Assembly (NCBI RefSeq): GCF_034479555.1
Contig: NZ_CP140151.1
Location: forward strand, 3,472,001 to 3,536,000
DNA length: 64,000 nucleotides
Origin: Chromohalobacter canadensis
GTDB lineage: Bacteria; Pseudomonadota; Gammaproteobacteria; Pseudomonadales; Halomonadaceae
Direction: 5' to 3'
Positions 45,529 to 55,492 of the stretch are shown here, in pieces; position 1 is the first letter of the stretch; each line of letters begins with the position of its first letter. Below the pieces are notes generated by a model, which worked only from the letters and a program-made list of their open reading frames with translations, did not search any database and was not told where the DNA came from. Made by a program: the position numbers and the translations under genes.

Positions 45529-46161
45529 ATGGCATTGCAACTTGGAGAGACAGCCCCCGATTTCACGGTCGAATCAACGGAAGGCACCGTCAGCTTCCAC
45601 GAATGGCTTGGTGATAGCTGGGCCGTGCTATTTTCTCACCCGGCCGACTATACGCCTGTCTGCACGACAGAGCTTGGCGCGTTTGCCAAGCGCAAAAGTG
45701 AGTTCGACAAGCGTGGCGCCAAGCTGATCGGTGTGTCCGTCGATCCGCTGGATTCGCATACCGGCTGGGCCAAGGATATCGAGACCACCCAGGGTGCGGC
45801 GCTGAACTACCCGTTGCTGGCCGACGACGATCAGGTGGTCGCTGAGCTGTACGGGATGATTCATCCCAAAGCCGATCCCAAGGTGACGGTACGCACCGTT
45901 TTCATCATCGACCCCAGCAAGAAGATACGCCTGATGCTGACCTATCCGCCGAGTACCGGGCGCAACGTCGACGAGATCCTACGGGTTATCGACTCGCTTC
46001 AGCTGACCGACACGCACAAGGTGGCGACCCCCGTGGATTGGCAGAGCGGTGAGGACGTCATTATCTCCCCTTCACTATCGAGTGATGAAGCCAAAGAGCG
46101 CTTTCCCGAAGGCTGGGACGAGAAGACACCGTATCTGCGTGTTGTGCGACAGCCTAAATAA
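45529..46161 (+). CDS. 1-Cys peroxiredoxin, Prx6 type
   Basis: Thiol peroxidase of 210 residues, full length for the Prx6 group, reducing hydrogen peroxide and organic peroxides. The peroxidatic Cys45 lies in SHPADYTPVCTTELG; the long C-terminal domain (MLTYPPSTGRNVDEILRVIDSLQLTDTHKVATPVDW, about 150-190) is typical. ATG at 45529 with GAGG upstream; a GTG three bases earlier is less likely. The promoter carries the metal-regulator dyad, suggesting induction by metals. Confidence 0.92.
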   Translation: MALQLGETAPDFTVESTEGTVSFHEWLGDSWAVLFSHPADYTPVCTTELGAFAKRKSEFDKRGAKLIGVSVDPLDSHTGWAKDIETTQGAALNYPLLADDDQVVAELYGMIHPKADPKVTVRTVFIIDPSKKIRLMLTYPPSTGRNVDEILRVIDSLQLTDTHKVATPVDWQSGEDVIISPSLSSDEAKERFPEGWDEKTPYLRVVRQPK

Positions 46162-46267
46162 CTAGCGGAATCCTTTGGCAGCCCGGGTAAGCCGGGCTGC
46201 CCGTTGTCTCGCTGAGGTAAGGTTTTGAGGAAGCGCATGGATGGCTAAGTTCCTGACTAGTTAAGGC

Positions 46268-46289
46268 GGGTATCCGGATTAAGTGGTAG
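46268..46289 (+). repeat. Inner left terminal inverted repeat
   Basis: GGGTATCCGGATTA then AGTGGTAG, 21 of 22 equal to the outer left end. It belongs to the intact transposase copy. The preceding 8 bases (GTTAAGGC) have no duplicate at the right end, so this inner end is not the one that defined the present insertion. Confidence 0.8.
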
Positions 46290-46315
46290 ATGGAGCCCCT
46301 TGCTCCTTCGAACCC

Positions 46316-47617
46316 TTAACTCTTCCAGAAGGTTGATAGATCGACGCCGTAGTTTTTCTCAGGCTCGGGAAGACCCATGCTGTAGGTCATGGTGGCCTTG
46401 CCCAGGAAGGGGGATTCCTTGGTCTGCGGCACCTTCTTCTTGTGCTTGGTGGTGTAGAGCATCCGGGCCCGCATCACCTCGAATGAGTAGCCACGGCCAT
46501 CGCGGTTCTTATCCTTGGCCAGCCGGTTGATTGACTCCGTGAAGGCGTTGGTGATCGGGATGTCGGTCTCGAAGTAGGTCAGCATCTCCTCATGCCAGCC
46601 ACTGATAGCACTGACGAGATCTTTCCAGACCTCCTTTTGCCCCTGTGGGATGTCGTCAATCCAGGCAGTCAGCGCCTTCTCGGCGTCACGCCGGGTTGTG
46701 GCGTCCCAGATGTGGAAGAACCGCTCCTTGTGCTCGTAGGCCGCCAAGAGCTGGGGGAATGCCCCTGTCCAGGTCTCCATGATGAGCCGTTCGCGATCTG
46801 AGACATCGTGAGCGCGCTTCAGCAGGATCTTCCGGTCACCCTTGAGGGTTCGGCGCTGGTTGGACGTCAGCTTTTTCCTGAGCCCCTTGCGGACCTTTTC
46901 CAAGGCCTCGTTGGCCATTCGCACGACGTGGAACTTATCGACCACAATGCGAGCCTGCGGCAGCACCGCCTGGACAGCACGGCGGTAGGGTTTCCACATA
47001 TCCATGCTGACGATCTCGACCTGGTGGCGCTCGGTCATGCTCATGAGGCGCCTCGTCACCGCGTCCTGCTGGCGACCGGGCAGCAGGTCCAGTAGGGTAC
47101 GCTCCTCCAGGTTGGTCAGGATGCAGCGGTAGCGGCGGTTCAGGTACAGCTCGTCGATCCCCAGGCAGCGGGGTGTCTCGAAGCGATGCCAGGCTGCCAG
47201 GAACTCAGCCTTCTTCTTGAATATCTCGCGGACAGTCTTCTCGTCGAGGCCCGTGGTATCAGCCACGTAGGCGTAGGGGTGATTGAAGGCTTCCTTCTCG
47301 ACGTGGTTGTAAAGCCTCCGCGTCATGCGGTGATCGTCTACCATTTCCGGAAGAGCTGGCCGGAACGTCCTTCCACACGCCCGGCAGGTGTAGCGGCGAC
47401 GGACCACCCAGAGGGTGACCCGCCTTCCGTGGATGGGTAGGTCGCGATAGGCCACATCGCGCTTGCCGAACCTGACAAACTCACTCTCAACGCCGCATTC
47501 CTCGCAAGCTAGAGGCTCAGGAGCTTCGACCTGGTAGTGGAGATCATGCTCTTCCATCTTGGTGGCTAGGACGTGGTACTCGGGAAGGTGCAGGATGTTG
47601 TCAGGCAAGCTGGTCAT
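46316..47617 (-). CDS. tnpA: ISL3-family transposase, intact
   Basis: DDE transposase of 433 residues. The N-terminal zinc-binding part has CEECGVE and CRACGRTFRP, followed by a helix-turn-helix region. The catalytic core has LGIDELYLNRRYRCILTNLEE (first Asp), VSMDMWKPYRRAV and VVDKFHVVRMANEALEKVRK (second Asp) and NAFTESINRLAKDKNRDGRGYSFEVMRARML (Glu). The ATG at 47617 (MTSLPDNILHLPEYHV) is chosen; an ATG at 47638 is seven codons upstream. No right-end repeat follows within its own 5' flank; the nearest right end is beyond the mer operon, at 51388. Confidence 0.92.
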   Translation of the reverse strand: MTSLPDNILHLPEYHVLATKMEEHDLHYQVEAPEPLACEECGVESEFVRFGKRDVAYRDLPIHGRRVTLWVVRRRYTCRACGRTFRPALPEMVDDHRMTRRLYNHVEKEAFNHPYAYVADTTGLDEKTVREIFKKKAEFLAAWHRFETPRCLGIDELYLNRRYRCILTNLEERTLLDLLPGRQQDAVTRRLMSMTERHQVEIVSMDMWKPYRRAVQAVLPQARIVVDKFHVVRMANEALEKVRKGLRKKLTSNQRRTLKGDRKILLKRAHDVSDRERLIMETWTGAFPQLLAAYEHKERFFHIWDATTRRDAEKALTAWIDDIPQGQKEVWKDLVSAISGWHEEMLTYFETDIPITNAFTESINRLAKDKNRDGRGYSFEVMRARMLYTTKHKKKVPQTKESPFLGKATMTYSMGLPEPEKNYGVDLSTFWKS

Positions 47618-47695
47618 GCAAACTTTCCTTGTCGACATGGTCCATAGATGATTGCGACTCTTTGACCGCGTTGTTTTCTACGAACTGAAGGTGAT

Positions 47696-48142
47696 TTACT
47701 CCCTTGGGTCTTCTGCTTCTCTGAGCCCTTCATGCAATGACGCAATTAGCGGGCAAGTGATATTGCCTTGTTGTGCATGGCATCGGTCGACCATTTCGCT
47801 CAGCACCTTCTCAATTCTTTCAAGCCTGTCGATCTTCTCGCGAACGTCCCCTAACTTGTGCTCTGCGAGAGCACTGGCTTCTTGACAGTGGGCGCCATCT
47901 TCCAGCTGAAGTAGGTCACTGATCTCATCCAGACTAAAGCCCAGCTGCTGCGCCGTTTTCACGAACGTCAACCTGTCGATATCGGCGGCACTATAGCGTC
48001 GAATACCTCCGGGAGGTCGTTCGGGCTCCGATAATAGCCCTCGTCGCTGGTAATAGCGGATTGTCTCGACATTGACGCCGGCCGCCTTGGCCAGGCCGCC
48101 AATGGTCATGGTGTCCGCCACTTTATCTGCATGTCTCTTCAT
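47696..48142 (-). CDS. merR: Mercury-responsive regulator MerR
   Basis: MerR-family regulator of 148 residues, activating the mer operon when Hg(II) binds. Winged helix at about 12-80 ([26 protein letters not shown]). Cys86, Cys121 and Cys130 ([18 protein letters not shown]) have the same spacing as Cys82/117/126 of Tn501 MerR. The start may be the internal Met12. It is divergent from merT with the stretched promoter between. Confidence 0.93.
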   Translation of the reverse strand: MKRHADKVADTMTIGGLAKAAGVNVETIRYYQRRGLLSEPERPPGGIRRYSAADIDRLTFVKTAQQLGFSLDEISDLLQLEDGAHCQEASALAEHKLGDVREKIDRLERIEKVLSEMVDRCHAQQGNITCPLIASLHEGLREAEDPRE

Positions 48143-48147
48143 GATGC

Positions 48148-48178
48148 TTGACTCCGTACCAAGCTACGGAAGTAACCT
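48148..48178 (+). promoter_or_regulatory. mer operator-promoter
   Basis: TTGACT (48148-48153) and TAACCT (48173-48178) are separated by 19 bases. Between them CCGTA (48154-48158) and TACGG (48165-48169) form the MerR dyad. This closely matches the Tn501/Tn21 mer promoter layout. Confidence 0.9.
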
Positions 48179-48215
48179 TATCGTAGCTCCCCCCATCCCG
48201 AAAGGAGAATCGTCA

Positions 48216-48566
48216 ATGCGGACACCTAAAACGGGGCGAGGGCCCCTGGCCGCCGGAGGAGTCGCGGCCCTCCTGGCCTCGGCGTGTTGCCTCGGCCCGC
48301 TGGTTCTGATCACGCTGGGCGTTTCCGGCGCCTGGATCAGCAATCTGGCGTCGCTGGAGCCCTATCGCCCGCTCTTTATCGGCGTCGCGCTGGTGGCGAT
48401 GTTCTTCGCCTGGCGTCGCGTCTTTCGGCCAGTGGAAAAGTGCCAGCCGGGAGAGGTGTGTGCCGTGCCACGGGTCAGGACGGGCTACAAGGCGATCTTC
48501 TGGCTCGTATCGCTGCTGGTGCTAATCGCCCTGGTATTCCCCTACGTCTTGCCCTTGTTCTATTAA
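48216..48566 (+). CDS. merT: Mercuric ion transporter MerT
   Basis: Inner-membrane protein of 116 residues, the usual MerT length, with three hydrophobic segments. The Cys pair in SACCLGPLVL (helix 1) and the cytoplasmic pair in KCQPGEVCAVP take Hg(II) from MerP and hand it inward to the reductase. ATG at 48216 with AAGGAG upstream; an open frame further upstream overlaps merR and the promoter and was rejected. First gene of the operon. Confidence 0.95.
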   Translation: MRTPKTGRGPLAAGGVAALLASACCLGPLVLITLGVSGAWISNLASLEPYRPLFIGVALVAMFFAWRRVFRPVEKCQPGEVCAVPRVRTGYKAIFWLVSLLVLIALVFPYVLPLFY

Positions 48567-48579
48567 AAGGAGATCTACC

Positions 48580-48876
48580 ATGAAAGCTCGTTTCGCCTTC
48601 ATCGCGCTACTCGCCCTGCTCAGCACGCCCGCCTTAGCGGCCTTGCAGACCGTGAAGCTGTCGGTGCCGGGCATGACCTGTGCCGCCTGCCCGATCACCG
48701 TCAAGGCCGCCCTCAACAAGGTGGACGGCGTCTCGCAAGTCGACGTGAGCTACGCGGATCTCGAGGCCGTGGTCACCTTTGACGACGCCCGAACGTCGGT
48801 GGAGGCATTGACCGAGGCCACCACCAACGCTGGGTATCCATCAACCCCGACATCCTCGCAAGCGGATCGAGAGTGA
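48580..48876 (+). CDS. merP: Periplasmic mercury-binding protein MerP
   Basis: Protein of 98 residues with a signal peptide (cleavage near TPALA-AL) and one heavy-metal-associated domain with GMTCAACP, the Hg-binding Cys pair. The C-terminal tail (TPTSSQADRE) is a few residues longer than in Tn501 MerP. It captures Hg(II) in the periplasm and passes it to MerT or MerF. Fourteen bases follow merT. Confidence 0.94.
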   Translation: MKARFAFIALLALLSTPALAALQTVKLSVPGMTCAACPITVKAALNKVDGVSQVDVSYADLEAVVTFDDARTSVEALTEATTNAGYPSTPTSSQADRE

Positions 48877-48878
48877 TC

Positions 48879-49136
48879 ATGAAGAATCCCAAGACCCTGC
48901 TGCGCGTGAGCGTGATCGGCACCGTCCTGGTGGCATTGTGCTGCTTTACGCCGATCCTGGTGATCCTGCTTGGCACGGTGGGCCTGGCGGCGCTGACGGG
49001 CTATCTCGACGTTGTGTTATTGCCGGCCCTGGCCTTCTTCATCGGCCTGACCATTTATGCGATTTGGCGTAAGAAGCAGTTCGACGCCTGTTGTGACAAC
49101 GGCTCTATCAAATCAAGGAATACGCCCCCTGAGTGA
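48879..49136 (+). CDS. merF: Mercury transporter MerF
   Basis: Two-helix membrane protein of 85 residues. The sequence MKNPKTLLRVSVIG then VALCCFTPILVILLG and the C-terminal FDACCDNG hold the two Cys pairs that move Hg(II). It follows pMER327 MerF closely from memory. ATG at 48879 lies two bases after the merP stop; a GTG at 48873 overlapping merP is possible. A second, related gene follows. Confidence 0.9.
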   Translation: MKNPKTLLRVSVIGTVLVALCCFTPILVILLGTVGLAALTGYLDVVLLPALAFFIGLTIYAIWRKKQFDACCDNGSIKSRNTPPE

Positions 49137-49209
49137 CATCAAGCAGCTGCACATCGCGGTCATCGGGTGAGTTGTTTACGAGCTTGTCCGTCACGGTGAA
49201 GGAATAAGC

Positions 49210-51097
<1,888 letters not shown>

Positions 51098-51178
51098 ACG
51101 ATATGAGCGCGACCGTGGTGCCACTGGGCGGCGGCACCACGGGTTTTGGGCATGGACACCACAGGGAGCCCTGTCACG

Positions 51179-51313
51179 ATGAACACGACACTACCAGATT
51201 GCGGGATGATGGGGGCGATGGGCTGGATAATGCCAGTGATCGGAATTGCCCTACTATTGCTACTGGTCCTGGGCATCGCCTGTTTGGTGAAGTATCTGCT
51301 CTCTAGCAAGTGA
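51179..51313 (+). CDS. Small single-span membrane protein after merA
   Basis: Predicted protein of 44 residues: MNTTLPDCGMMGAMGWIMP followed by one hydrophobic helix (VIGIALLLLLVLGIACLVKYLL) and SSK. AGGGAG lies about ten bases before the ATG; an in-frame ATG at 51152 would add nine residues. Small Cys/Met-containing membrane peptides of this kind accompany copper and mercury loci, and Cys8 with the Met-rich start could bind metal. Function not known. It is the last gene before the transposon right end. Confidence 0.6.
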   Translation: MNTTLPDCGMMGAMGWIMPVIGIALLLLLVLGIACLVKYLLSSK

Positions 51314-51387
51314 GCGTACTCAGCGAGCCATCAACCAGCTAATCCGTTGTGGGTTGAGTTTGTCGGCCACCTTTCGCTCTCGCATAC

Positions 51388-51409
51388 CAACCAGATAATC
51401 CGGATACCC
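51388..51409 (-). repeat. Right terminal inverted repeat
   Basis: Read on the minus strand it starts GGGTATCCGGATTA then TCTGGTTG. It matches the outer left end at 20 of 22 positions. It is the only right end seen for both left ends. Confidence 0.85.
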
Positions 51410-51417
51410 ATTTTTTT
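51410..51417. repeat. Target-site duplication, right copy
   Basis: ATTTTTTT, identical to 38824-38831. Removing the element and one copy restores an AT-rich intergenic region between the Fe-alcohol dehydrogenase and tctC genes. Confidence 0.8.
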
Positions 51418-51428
51418 AAAAGCGATCT

Positions 51429-52562
51429 TCATAGCGCTTCCAATAGCATGCGCTGAAAATCGTCGTGCGTCGGGGCACGCGGATTGGTGGCGGTGGAGTG
51501 GTCTTCCAACGCCCATTGGGCAACCGGTGCCAGACGTTCGCGCGTGACGCCCAGGTCGCTCAAGCGCATGGGCAAGCCCAGGTCGATGTTGAGCTGAGTG
51601 AAGGCCTCGACGACATCCGTGCCGGGGGCTAGCCCCATCGCATCGCGCAGCCGGGCGAACTTGTCGCCGCAATGGTCCTGGTTGAAGCGCAGTACGATGG
51701 GCATCAGCAAGGCATTGAGCGTGCCATGATGGAGCTTAAGATCATGAAAGCCGCCCAGGGCGTGGGACAGAGAGTGCACTGCGCCGAGGCCTTTCTGGAA
51801 CGCCAAGGCGCCTTGCGTGGCGGCCATCAACATCTCTCGACGTGCGTCCAGGTTGCTACCATCGCTTACGGCAGTGCGGATATGACGTGTGGCGCGTTGT
51901 AATCCATCCAGGGCGATGGCATCGGCGGGTGGGTTGAAGCGTGGGCTGAGAAACGTCTCGACACAATGCGCGATGGCGTCCATGCCGGTAGCGGCTGTCA
52001 GGTGCGCCGGCAGCGAGAGGGTCAGCAATGGATCGCAGATCGCCACGTCGGGGATCAGATGTGGCGAGAGGAAACCGAGCTTGCGCTCATCACGCATGCT
52101 GATCAGGGCGGCGCGTCCGACCTCGCTGCCCGTGCCCGCGGTGGTGGGAATGGCGACCAGCGGCAGCACCTGGCCGCCGATACGGGCTGCGCCGCCCTCC
52201 ATTACCGCGTATTGCCGCAGCGGTGCGGGATGGCTGGCCAGCAGGGCGACGCCCTTGGCCAGATCGATGCTCGACCCACCGCCCAGCGCGACGATGCCGT
52301 CGCAGGCATGTTCGCGGTAGCAGGCCACGGCGTCCTCGATGGCGTCCTCGGTGGGGTTGGCGGGCGTGCCGTCGTAGACTGCGGCTGGGCGTGTACCGCC
52401 GATGGCCTCTTGAACGCGCGTGACCAGGCCACTGGCGGTGAGCCCGGCATCGGTCACGATCAAGGGCGTGGCGACACCGAGCTGCGTCAATTCGTCGGCC
52501 AGGTCCTCCAGGGCATCGTCGCCGAAGCGTATCTTGGTGAGGTAATTGATGGTCGCACTCAT
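51429..52562 (-). CDS. Iron-containing alcohol dehydrogenase family protein
   Basis: Group III dehydrogenase of 377 residues. ALGGGSSIDLAKGVALL is the nucleotide site, PTTAGTGSEVGRAALI and GMDAIAHCVETFLSPRFNPPADAIAL the metal-site region, with further His in HSLSHALGGFHDLKLHHGTLNALLMP. Members act on 1,3-propanediol, 4-hydroxybutyrate, lactaldehyde or maleylacetate; which one is unclear. ATG at 52562 is chosen over 52592. Its stop is 11 bases from the transposon duplication. It was probably directly upstream of the tctC operon before insertion. Confidence 0.85.
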   Translation of the reverse strand: MSATINYLTKIRFGDDALEDLADELTQLGVATPLIVTDAGLTASGLVTRVQEAIGGTRPAAVYDGTPANPTEDAIEDAVACYREHACDGIVALGGGSSIDLAKGVALLASHPAPLRQYAVMEGGAARIGGQVLPLVAIPTTAGTGSEVGRAALISMRDERKLGFLSPHLIPDVAICDPLLTLSLPAHLTAATGMDAIAHCVETFLSPRFNPPADAIALDGLQRATRHIRTAVSDGSNLDARREMLMAATQGALAFQKGLGAVHSLSHALGGFHDLKLHHGTLNALLMPIVLRFNQDHCGDKFARLRDAMGLAPGTDVVEAFTQLNIDLGLPMRLSDLGVTRERLAPVAQWALEDHSTATNPRAPTHDDFQRMLLEAL

Positions 52563-52662
52563 ACCGCTCTCCCTATGTGCCTTGGCGACCAAGGCGGTGA
52601 TTGTTGTTCACAGTGGTGCAACGCGTGATGTTGTCTTATCGATCAGGCTATGGCCGCATTGA

Positions 52663-52698
52663 AATCACAATCCAATCGAAGTTTATGGCATTGTGATT
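52663..52698. promoter_or_regulatory. Inverted repeat upstream of the LysR gene
   Basis: AATCACAAT (52663-52671) and ATTGTGATT (52690-52698) form a perfect 9-bp inverted repeat with an 18-base spacer, between the divergent Fe-alcohol dehydrogenase and LysR genes. It is a good candidate site for that LysR regulator. Confidence 0.55.
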
Positions 52699-52724
52699 CG
52701 TTCTGGTTATCAGGAAGGGCGATC

Positions 52725-53699
52725 ATGACGGCGGGCAAGCTTTCACATGCACATCTGTGTGCCTGGTTGCGTTTCAAGCATCTGATGTTGCTGACCACTT
52801 TGGCCGAGAGCCGCAACATGCATGCCACGGCGCGGGTCATGCATCTGAGTCAGCCGGCGGCGAGCAAGATGTTGCGCGACCTGGAGGCGTATTTCGGTTT
52901 CGCGCTTTTCGAGCGTTTGCCACGGGCCATGCAGCCCACCGAGCTGGGCGAGCAGGTCATCCGCCATGCGTGGATCCTGCTCAACGACATGGAACGCCTG
53001 GTAGATGACATCAATGACCTGCGTGAAGGGGGCTATGGCCAGCTTCTGATCGGTGCCATCGCCGCTGCCGCTCCGGAAATCCTGCCGGCGGCGATTGCTC
53101 GGCTCAAGCAGGACCGGCCACGTCTATCAGTGAGCCTGCAGGAGCAAACGAGCGATCGCCTGCTGCTCGAGCTCGAGCACAAACGCCTGGATGTCGTCAT
53201 CGGGCGTTTGACGCATGTCAGTCAGCACAATGTATTCGACTTCGAGCCACTACTGGATGAGCCTCTGCGGGTCGTGGTGCGCCGCGATCACCCTTTGACG
53301 CGCCTTGACCACGCCCCGGGATTGGATGAACTGAGCCAATGGCCATGGATACTGCATCCGCTGTCGAGTCCCATGCGTGGGGTGTTCGAGTCGGCCTTGG
53401 CGGAAGAGGGCATCGCCACGCCCGCCAATGTGGTCGAAACCACTTCGATTCAGGCAACTCTGCAATTGCTGCAGTCCTCGGACATGCTGGCGGTGTTGCC
53501 GCGCTCGGTCATGCGGCGACCGCTGGCGGGTGGGCAATACGTGGTGCTCGAGCGTGTGATCGGCAAGCCGCTGGACTACTACGGCATCATCACGCGTCGT
53601 CAGGAGCCACACTCCGCCGCCGCCGACGAGCTGATCACTCATCTGCGGCAGTTGGCCAGCGAGGCGCTGTTGCCGACGGGCGTCACGCACGACACCTAA
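52725..53699 (+). CDS. LysR-family regulator, GbpR-like
   Basis: LysR-type regulator of 324 residues. Winged helix at about 12-70 (LTTLAESRNMHATARVMHLSQPAASKMLRDLEAYFGFALFERLPR), effector domain about 95-310. LICAWLRFKHL-type start and PTELGEQVIRHA resemble regulators of sugar-binding-protein genes (GbpR group). ATG at 52725 follows GGAAGG; the upstream ATG at 52650 would put the inverted repeat within the coding region. It is divergent from the dehydrogenase, which it probably controls. Confidence 0.85.
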   Translation: MTAGKLSHAHLCAWLRFKHLMLLTTLAESRNMHATARVMHLSQPAASKMLRDLEAYFGFALFERLPRAMQPTELGEQVIRHAWILLNDMERLVDDINDLREGGYGQLLIGAIAAAAPEILPAAIARLKQDRPRLSVSLQEQTSDRLLLELEHKRLDVVIGRLTHVSQHNVFDFEPLLDEPLRVVVRRDHPLTRLDHAPGLDELSQWPWILHPLSSPMRGVFESALAEEGIATPANVVETTSIQATLQLLQSSDMLAVLPRSVMRRPLAGGQYVVLERVIGKPLDYYGIITRRQEPHSAAADELITHLRQLASEALLPTGVTHDT

Positions 53700-53703
53700 G
53701 CCT

Positions 53704-53793
53704 AATGCCCGGGAACGCGACGATCTGAAATCCTTGAGCGGTGATGTCACCGGCCAGATCGTCGAGGTCAACGGCGGGCAATTGATGCCTTGA
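53704..53793 (+). pseudogene. C-terminal remnant of a short-chain dehydrogenase
   Basis: In frame to the TGA at 53791-53793, the DNA translates to NARERDDLKSLSGDVTGQIVEVNGG followed by QLMP. This is the typical SDR C terminus (S..VTGQ...VDGG). No start or the rest of the gene is present; the LysR gene ends just before it. It is a relic of a gene once located here. Confidence 0.5.
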
Positions 53794-53897
53794 CCCGATG
53801 CGCTGATACGTTGGCATTGGCTCCGTGTCGTGCCTGAACCGCGAGGCCATCGCTGGTATCCTTGTCGTTACTCTTCTTCGAAAGATAACGGGATTCC

Positions 53898-54353
53898 ATG
53901 GCCTCGCTTTCCTTGTTCCTTTCCATACTGATTTCTGCGGTGGCGCTGACAGCCGCCTTTACCATGCTGGTCTATCGCTGGATGGGGCGACGTACGTCGT
54001 CTGCCGGAAAGCAACGCGGCAAGAACGCGCCCAAGGGTGGCAATGCCGCCTCACGCAAACGTTCTTCTCAAGCCAGCGCCAAGACGCAGAAGCAGAAACA
54101 GTCATCCTCTCGTCTTCGATTGTCGTTCCCGCGCTTGCCGACATGGCTGCGTGCCAGCCTGCCGTTAGGCATGATGCTGACGCTGATCGCGGCCGTGGGG
54201 CAACTGGCGTTGCAAGGCATGCACAATGCGCATCAGGCGGCTGCGGATGATCCGCGCTTGCCGTCGCTGGCAAACGTGCTCGATGGTATTTCGTTGCTCG
54301 CCCTGGTGCTTTTGTTCGTGGGTATCGTCGCTTGGCTTGCGCCTCGTCAATGA
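53898..54353 (+). CDS. Hypothetical membrane protein
   Basis: I do not recognise this 151-residue protein. It has one hydrophobic segment at the N terminus (LSLFLSILISAVALTAAFTMLVY, split here as about 4-27), a very basic, Ser/Lys/Gln-rich linker (about 30-72) and two more hydrophobic segments (about 88-106 and 128-146). The C terminus is in APRQ. No motif suggests an activity. The polysaccharide genes start 75 bases later; promoter sharing is uncertain. Confidence 0.6.
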   Translation: MASLSLFLSILISAVALTAAFTMLVYRWMGRRTSSAGKQRGKNAPKGGNAASRKRSSQASAKTQKQKQSSSRLRLSFPRLPTWLRASLPLGMMLTLIAAVGQLALQGMHNAHQAAADDPRLPSLANVLDGISLLALVLLFVGIVAWLAPRQ

Positions 54354-54428
54354 AGCGCGATGCATGGATCGGCGCGTCTCAAGCGCCATGCTATAGTGCG
54401 CGCCATCACAGGAGAGACCGGTAACCCC

Positions 54429-55430
54429 ATGAATATTCTGATTACGGGCATGGCCGGGTTCATCGGTCATGCCGTGGCCAAGCGCCTGGCGACCGATGGC
54501 CACACTATCGTCGGCATCGACAATCTCAACGATTACTACGAGGTGGCGCTCAAGCAGGCGCGCCTCGACGATCTGGCCGCGTACCCCAATGTTCGCTTCG
54601 AGCGCATGGACCTCGCCGACCAGGCGGCCATGCAAGCGCTCTTTGCTGGTGAGCGCTTCGAGCGGGTCATTCATCTCGCCGCGCAGGCCGGGGTGCGCTA
54701 CTCGCTCGATAACCCGCATGTCTACGCGCAGTCCAATCTCGTCGGCCACCTCAACGTATTGGAAGGCTGCCGCCAACAGCAGGTGCCGCATCTCGTCTAT
54801 GCCTCGTCGAGCTCGGTATACGGACAGAATGCGCATGTGCCGTTCTCGACCGCCGATGCCGTGGATCATCCCATCAGCCTCTATGCCGCGACCAAGAAGT
54901 CCAATGAGCTGATGACGCATAGCTACGCCCACTTGTACGGCATTCCTTCCACGGGGCTTCGCTTCTTCACCGTCTATGGCCCGTGGGGACGCCCGGACAT
55001 GGCGATGTTCAAGTTCACTCGGGCGATTCTTGCTGGCGAGCCGCTGCCGATCTTCAACCATGGCGATCTATCGCGGGATTTCACCTATATCGACGATATC
55101 GTCGAGGGCGTGGTACGCATTCAGGATGTGATCCCCCAAGGCGATCCCCAGCGGCAGGCGACGGCGCCGGATCAAAGTACCGCGCCGTTTGCACTCTACA
55201 ATATTGGTCACGGCAGCCCCGTGGCATTGATGGATTTCGTGCGCGCCCTGGAGCGCGTGACCGGGCGCACCGCGCAATGCAACTATCAGCCCATGCAACC
55301 CGGTGACGTGCCGCGTACCTGGGCGGACACCGAGGCGCTTTTCGACGCGGTCGGTTACCGCCCGGCGGTCGGCGTCGAGGAAGGCGTGGCACGCTTCGTC
55401 GAGTGGTATCGCGCGTTCTATCAAGTTTGA
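54429..55430 (+). CDS. UDP-glucuronate 4-epimerase
   Basis: Extended SDR sugar-nucleotide epimerase of 333 residues that makes UDP-galacturonate from UDP-glucuronate. TGMAGFIGHAVAKRLATDGH is the NAD site, AAQAGVRYSLDNP, SSSSVYGQNAHVPF and the YAATKK active site follow; TVYGPWGRPDMA and DFTYIDDIVEGVVR match the LpsL/CapI subgroup. ATG at 54429 (MNILITGMAG) is chosen; the frame from 54360 is a less plausible extension. The next gene makes its substrate, giving a two-step supply of galacturonate for surface polysaccharide. Confidence 0.9.
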   Translation: MNILITGMAGFIGHAVAKRLATDGHTIVGIDNLNDYYEVALKQARLDDLAAYPNVRFERMDLADQAAMQALFAGERFERVIHLAAQAGVRYSLDNPHVYAQSNLVGHLNVLEGCRQQQVPHLVYASSSSVYGQNAHVPFSTADAVDHPISLYAATKKSNELMTHSYAHLYGIPSTGLRFFTVYGPWGRPDMAMFKFTRAILAGEPLPIFNHGDLSRDFTYIDDIVEGVVRIQDVIPQGDPQRQATAPDQSTAPFALYNIGHGSPVALMDFVRALERVTGRTAQCNYQPMQPGDVPRTWADTEALFDAVGYRPAVGVEEGVARFVEWYRAFYQV

Positions 55431-55492
55431 TACCCACGCGGGTTTGACGCCTACGCTTTTTTGATGAAATGACATGTAAAGGAAGACACACG

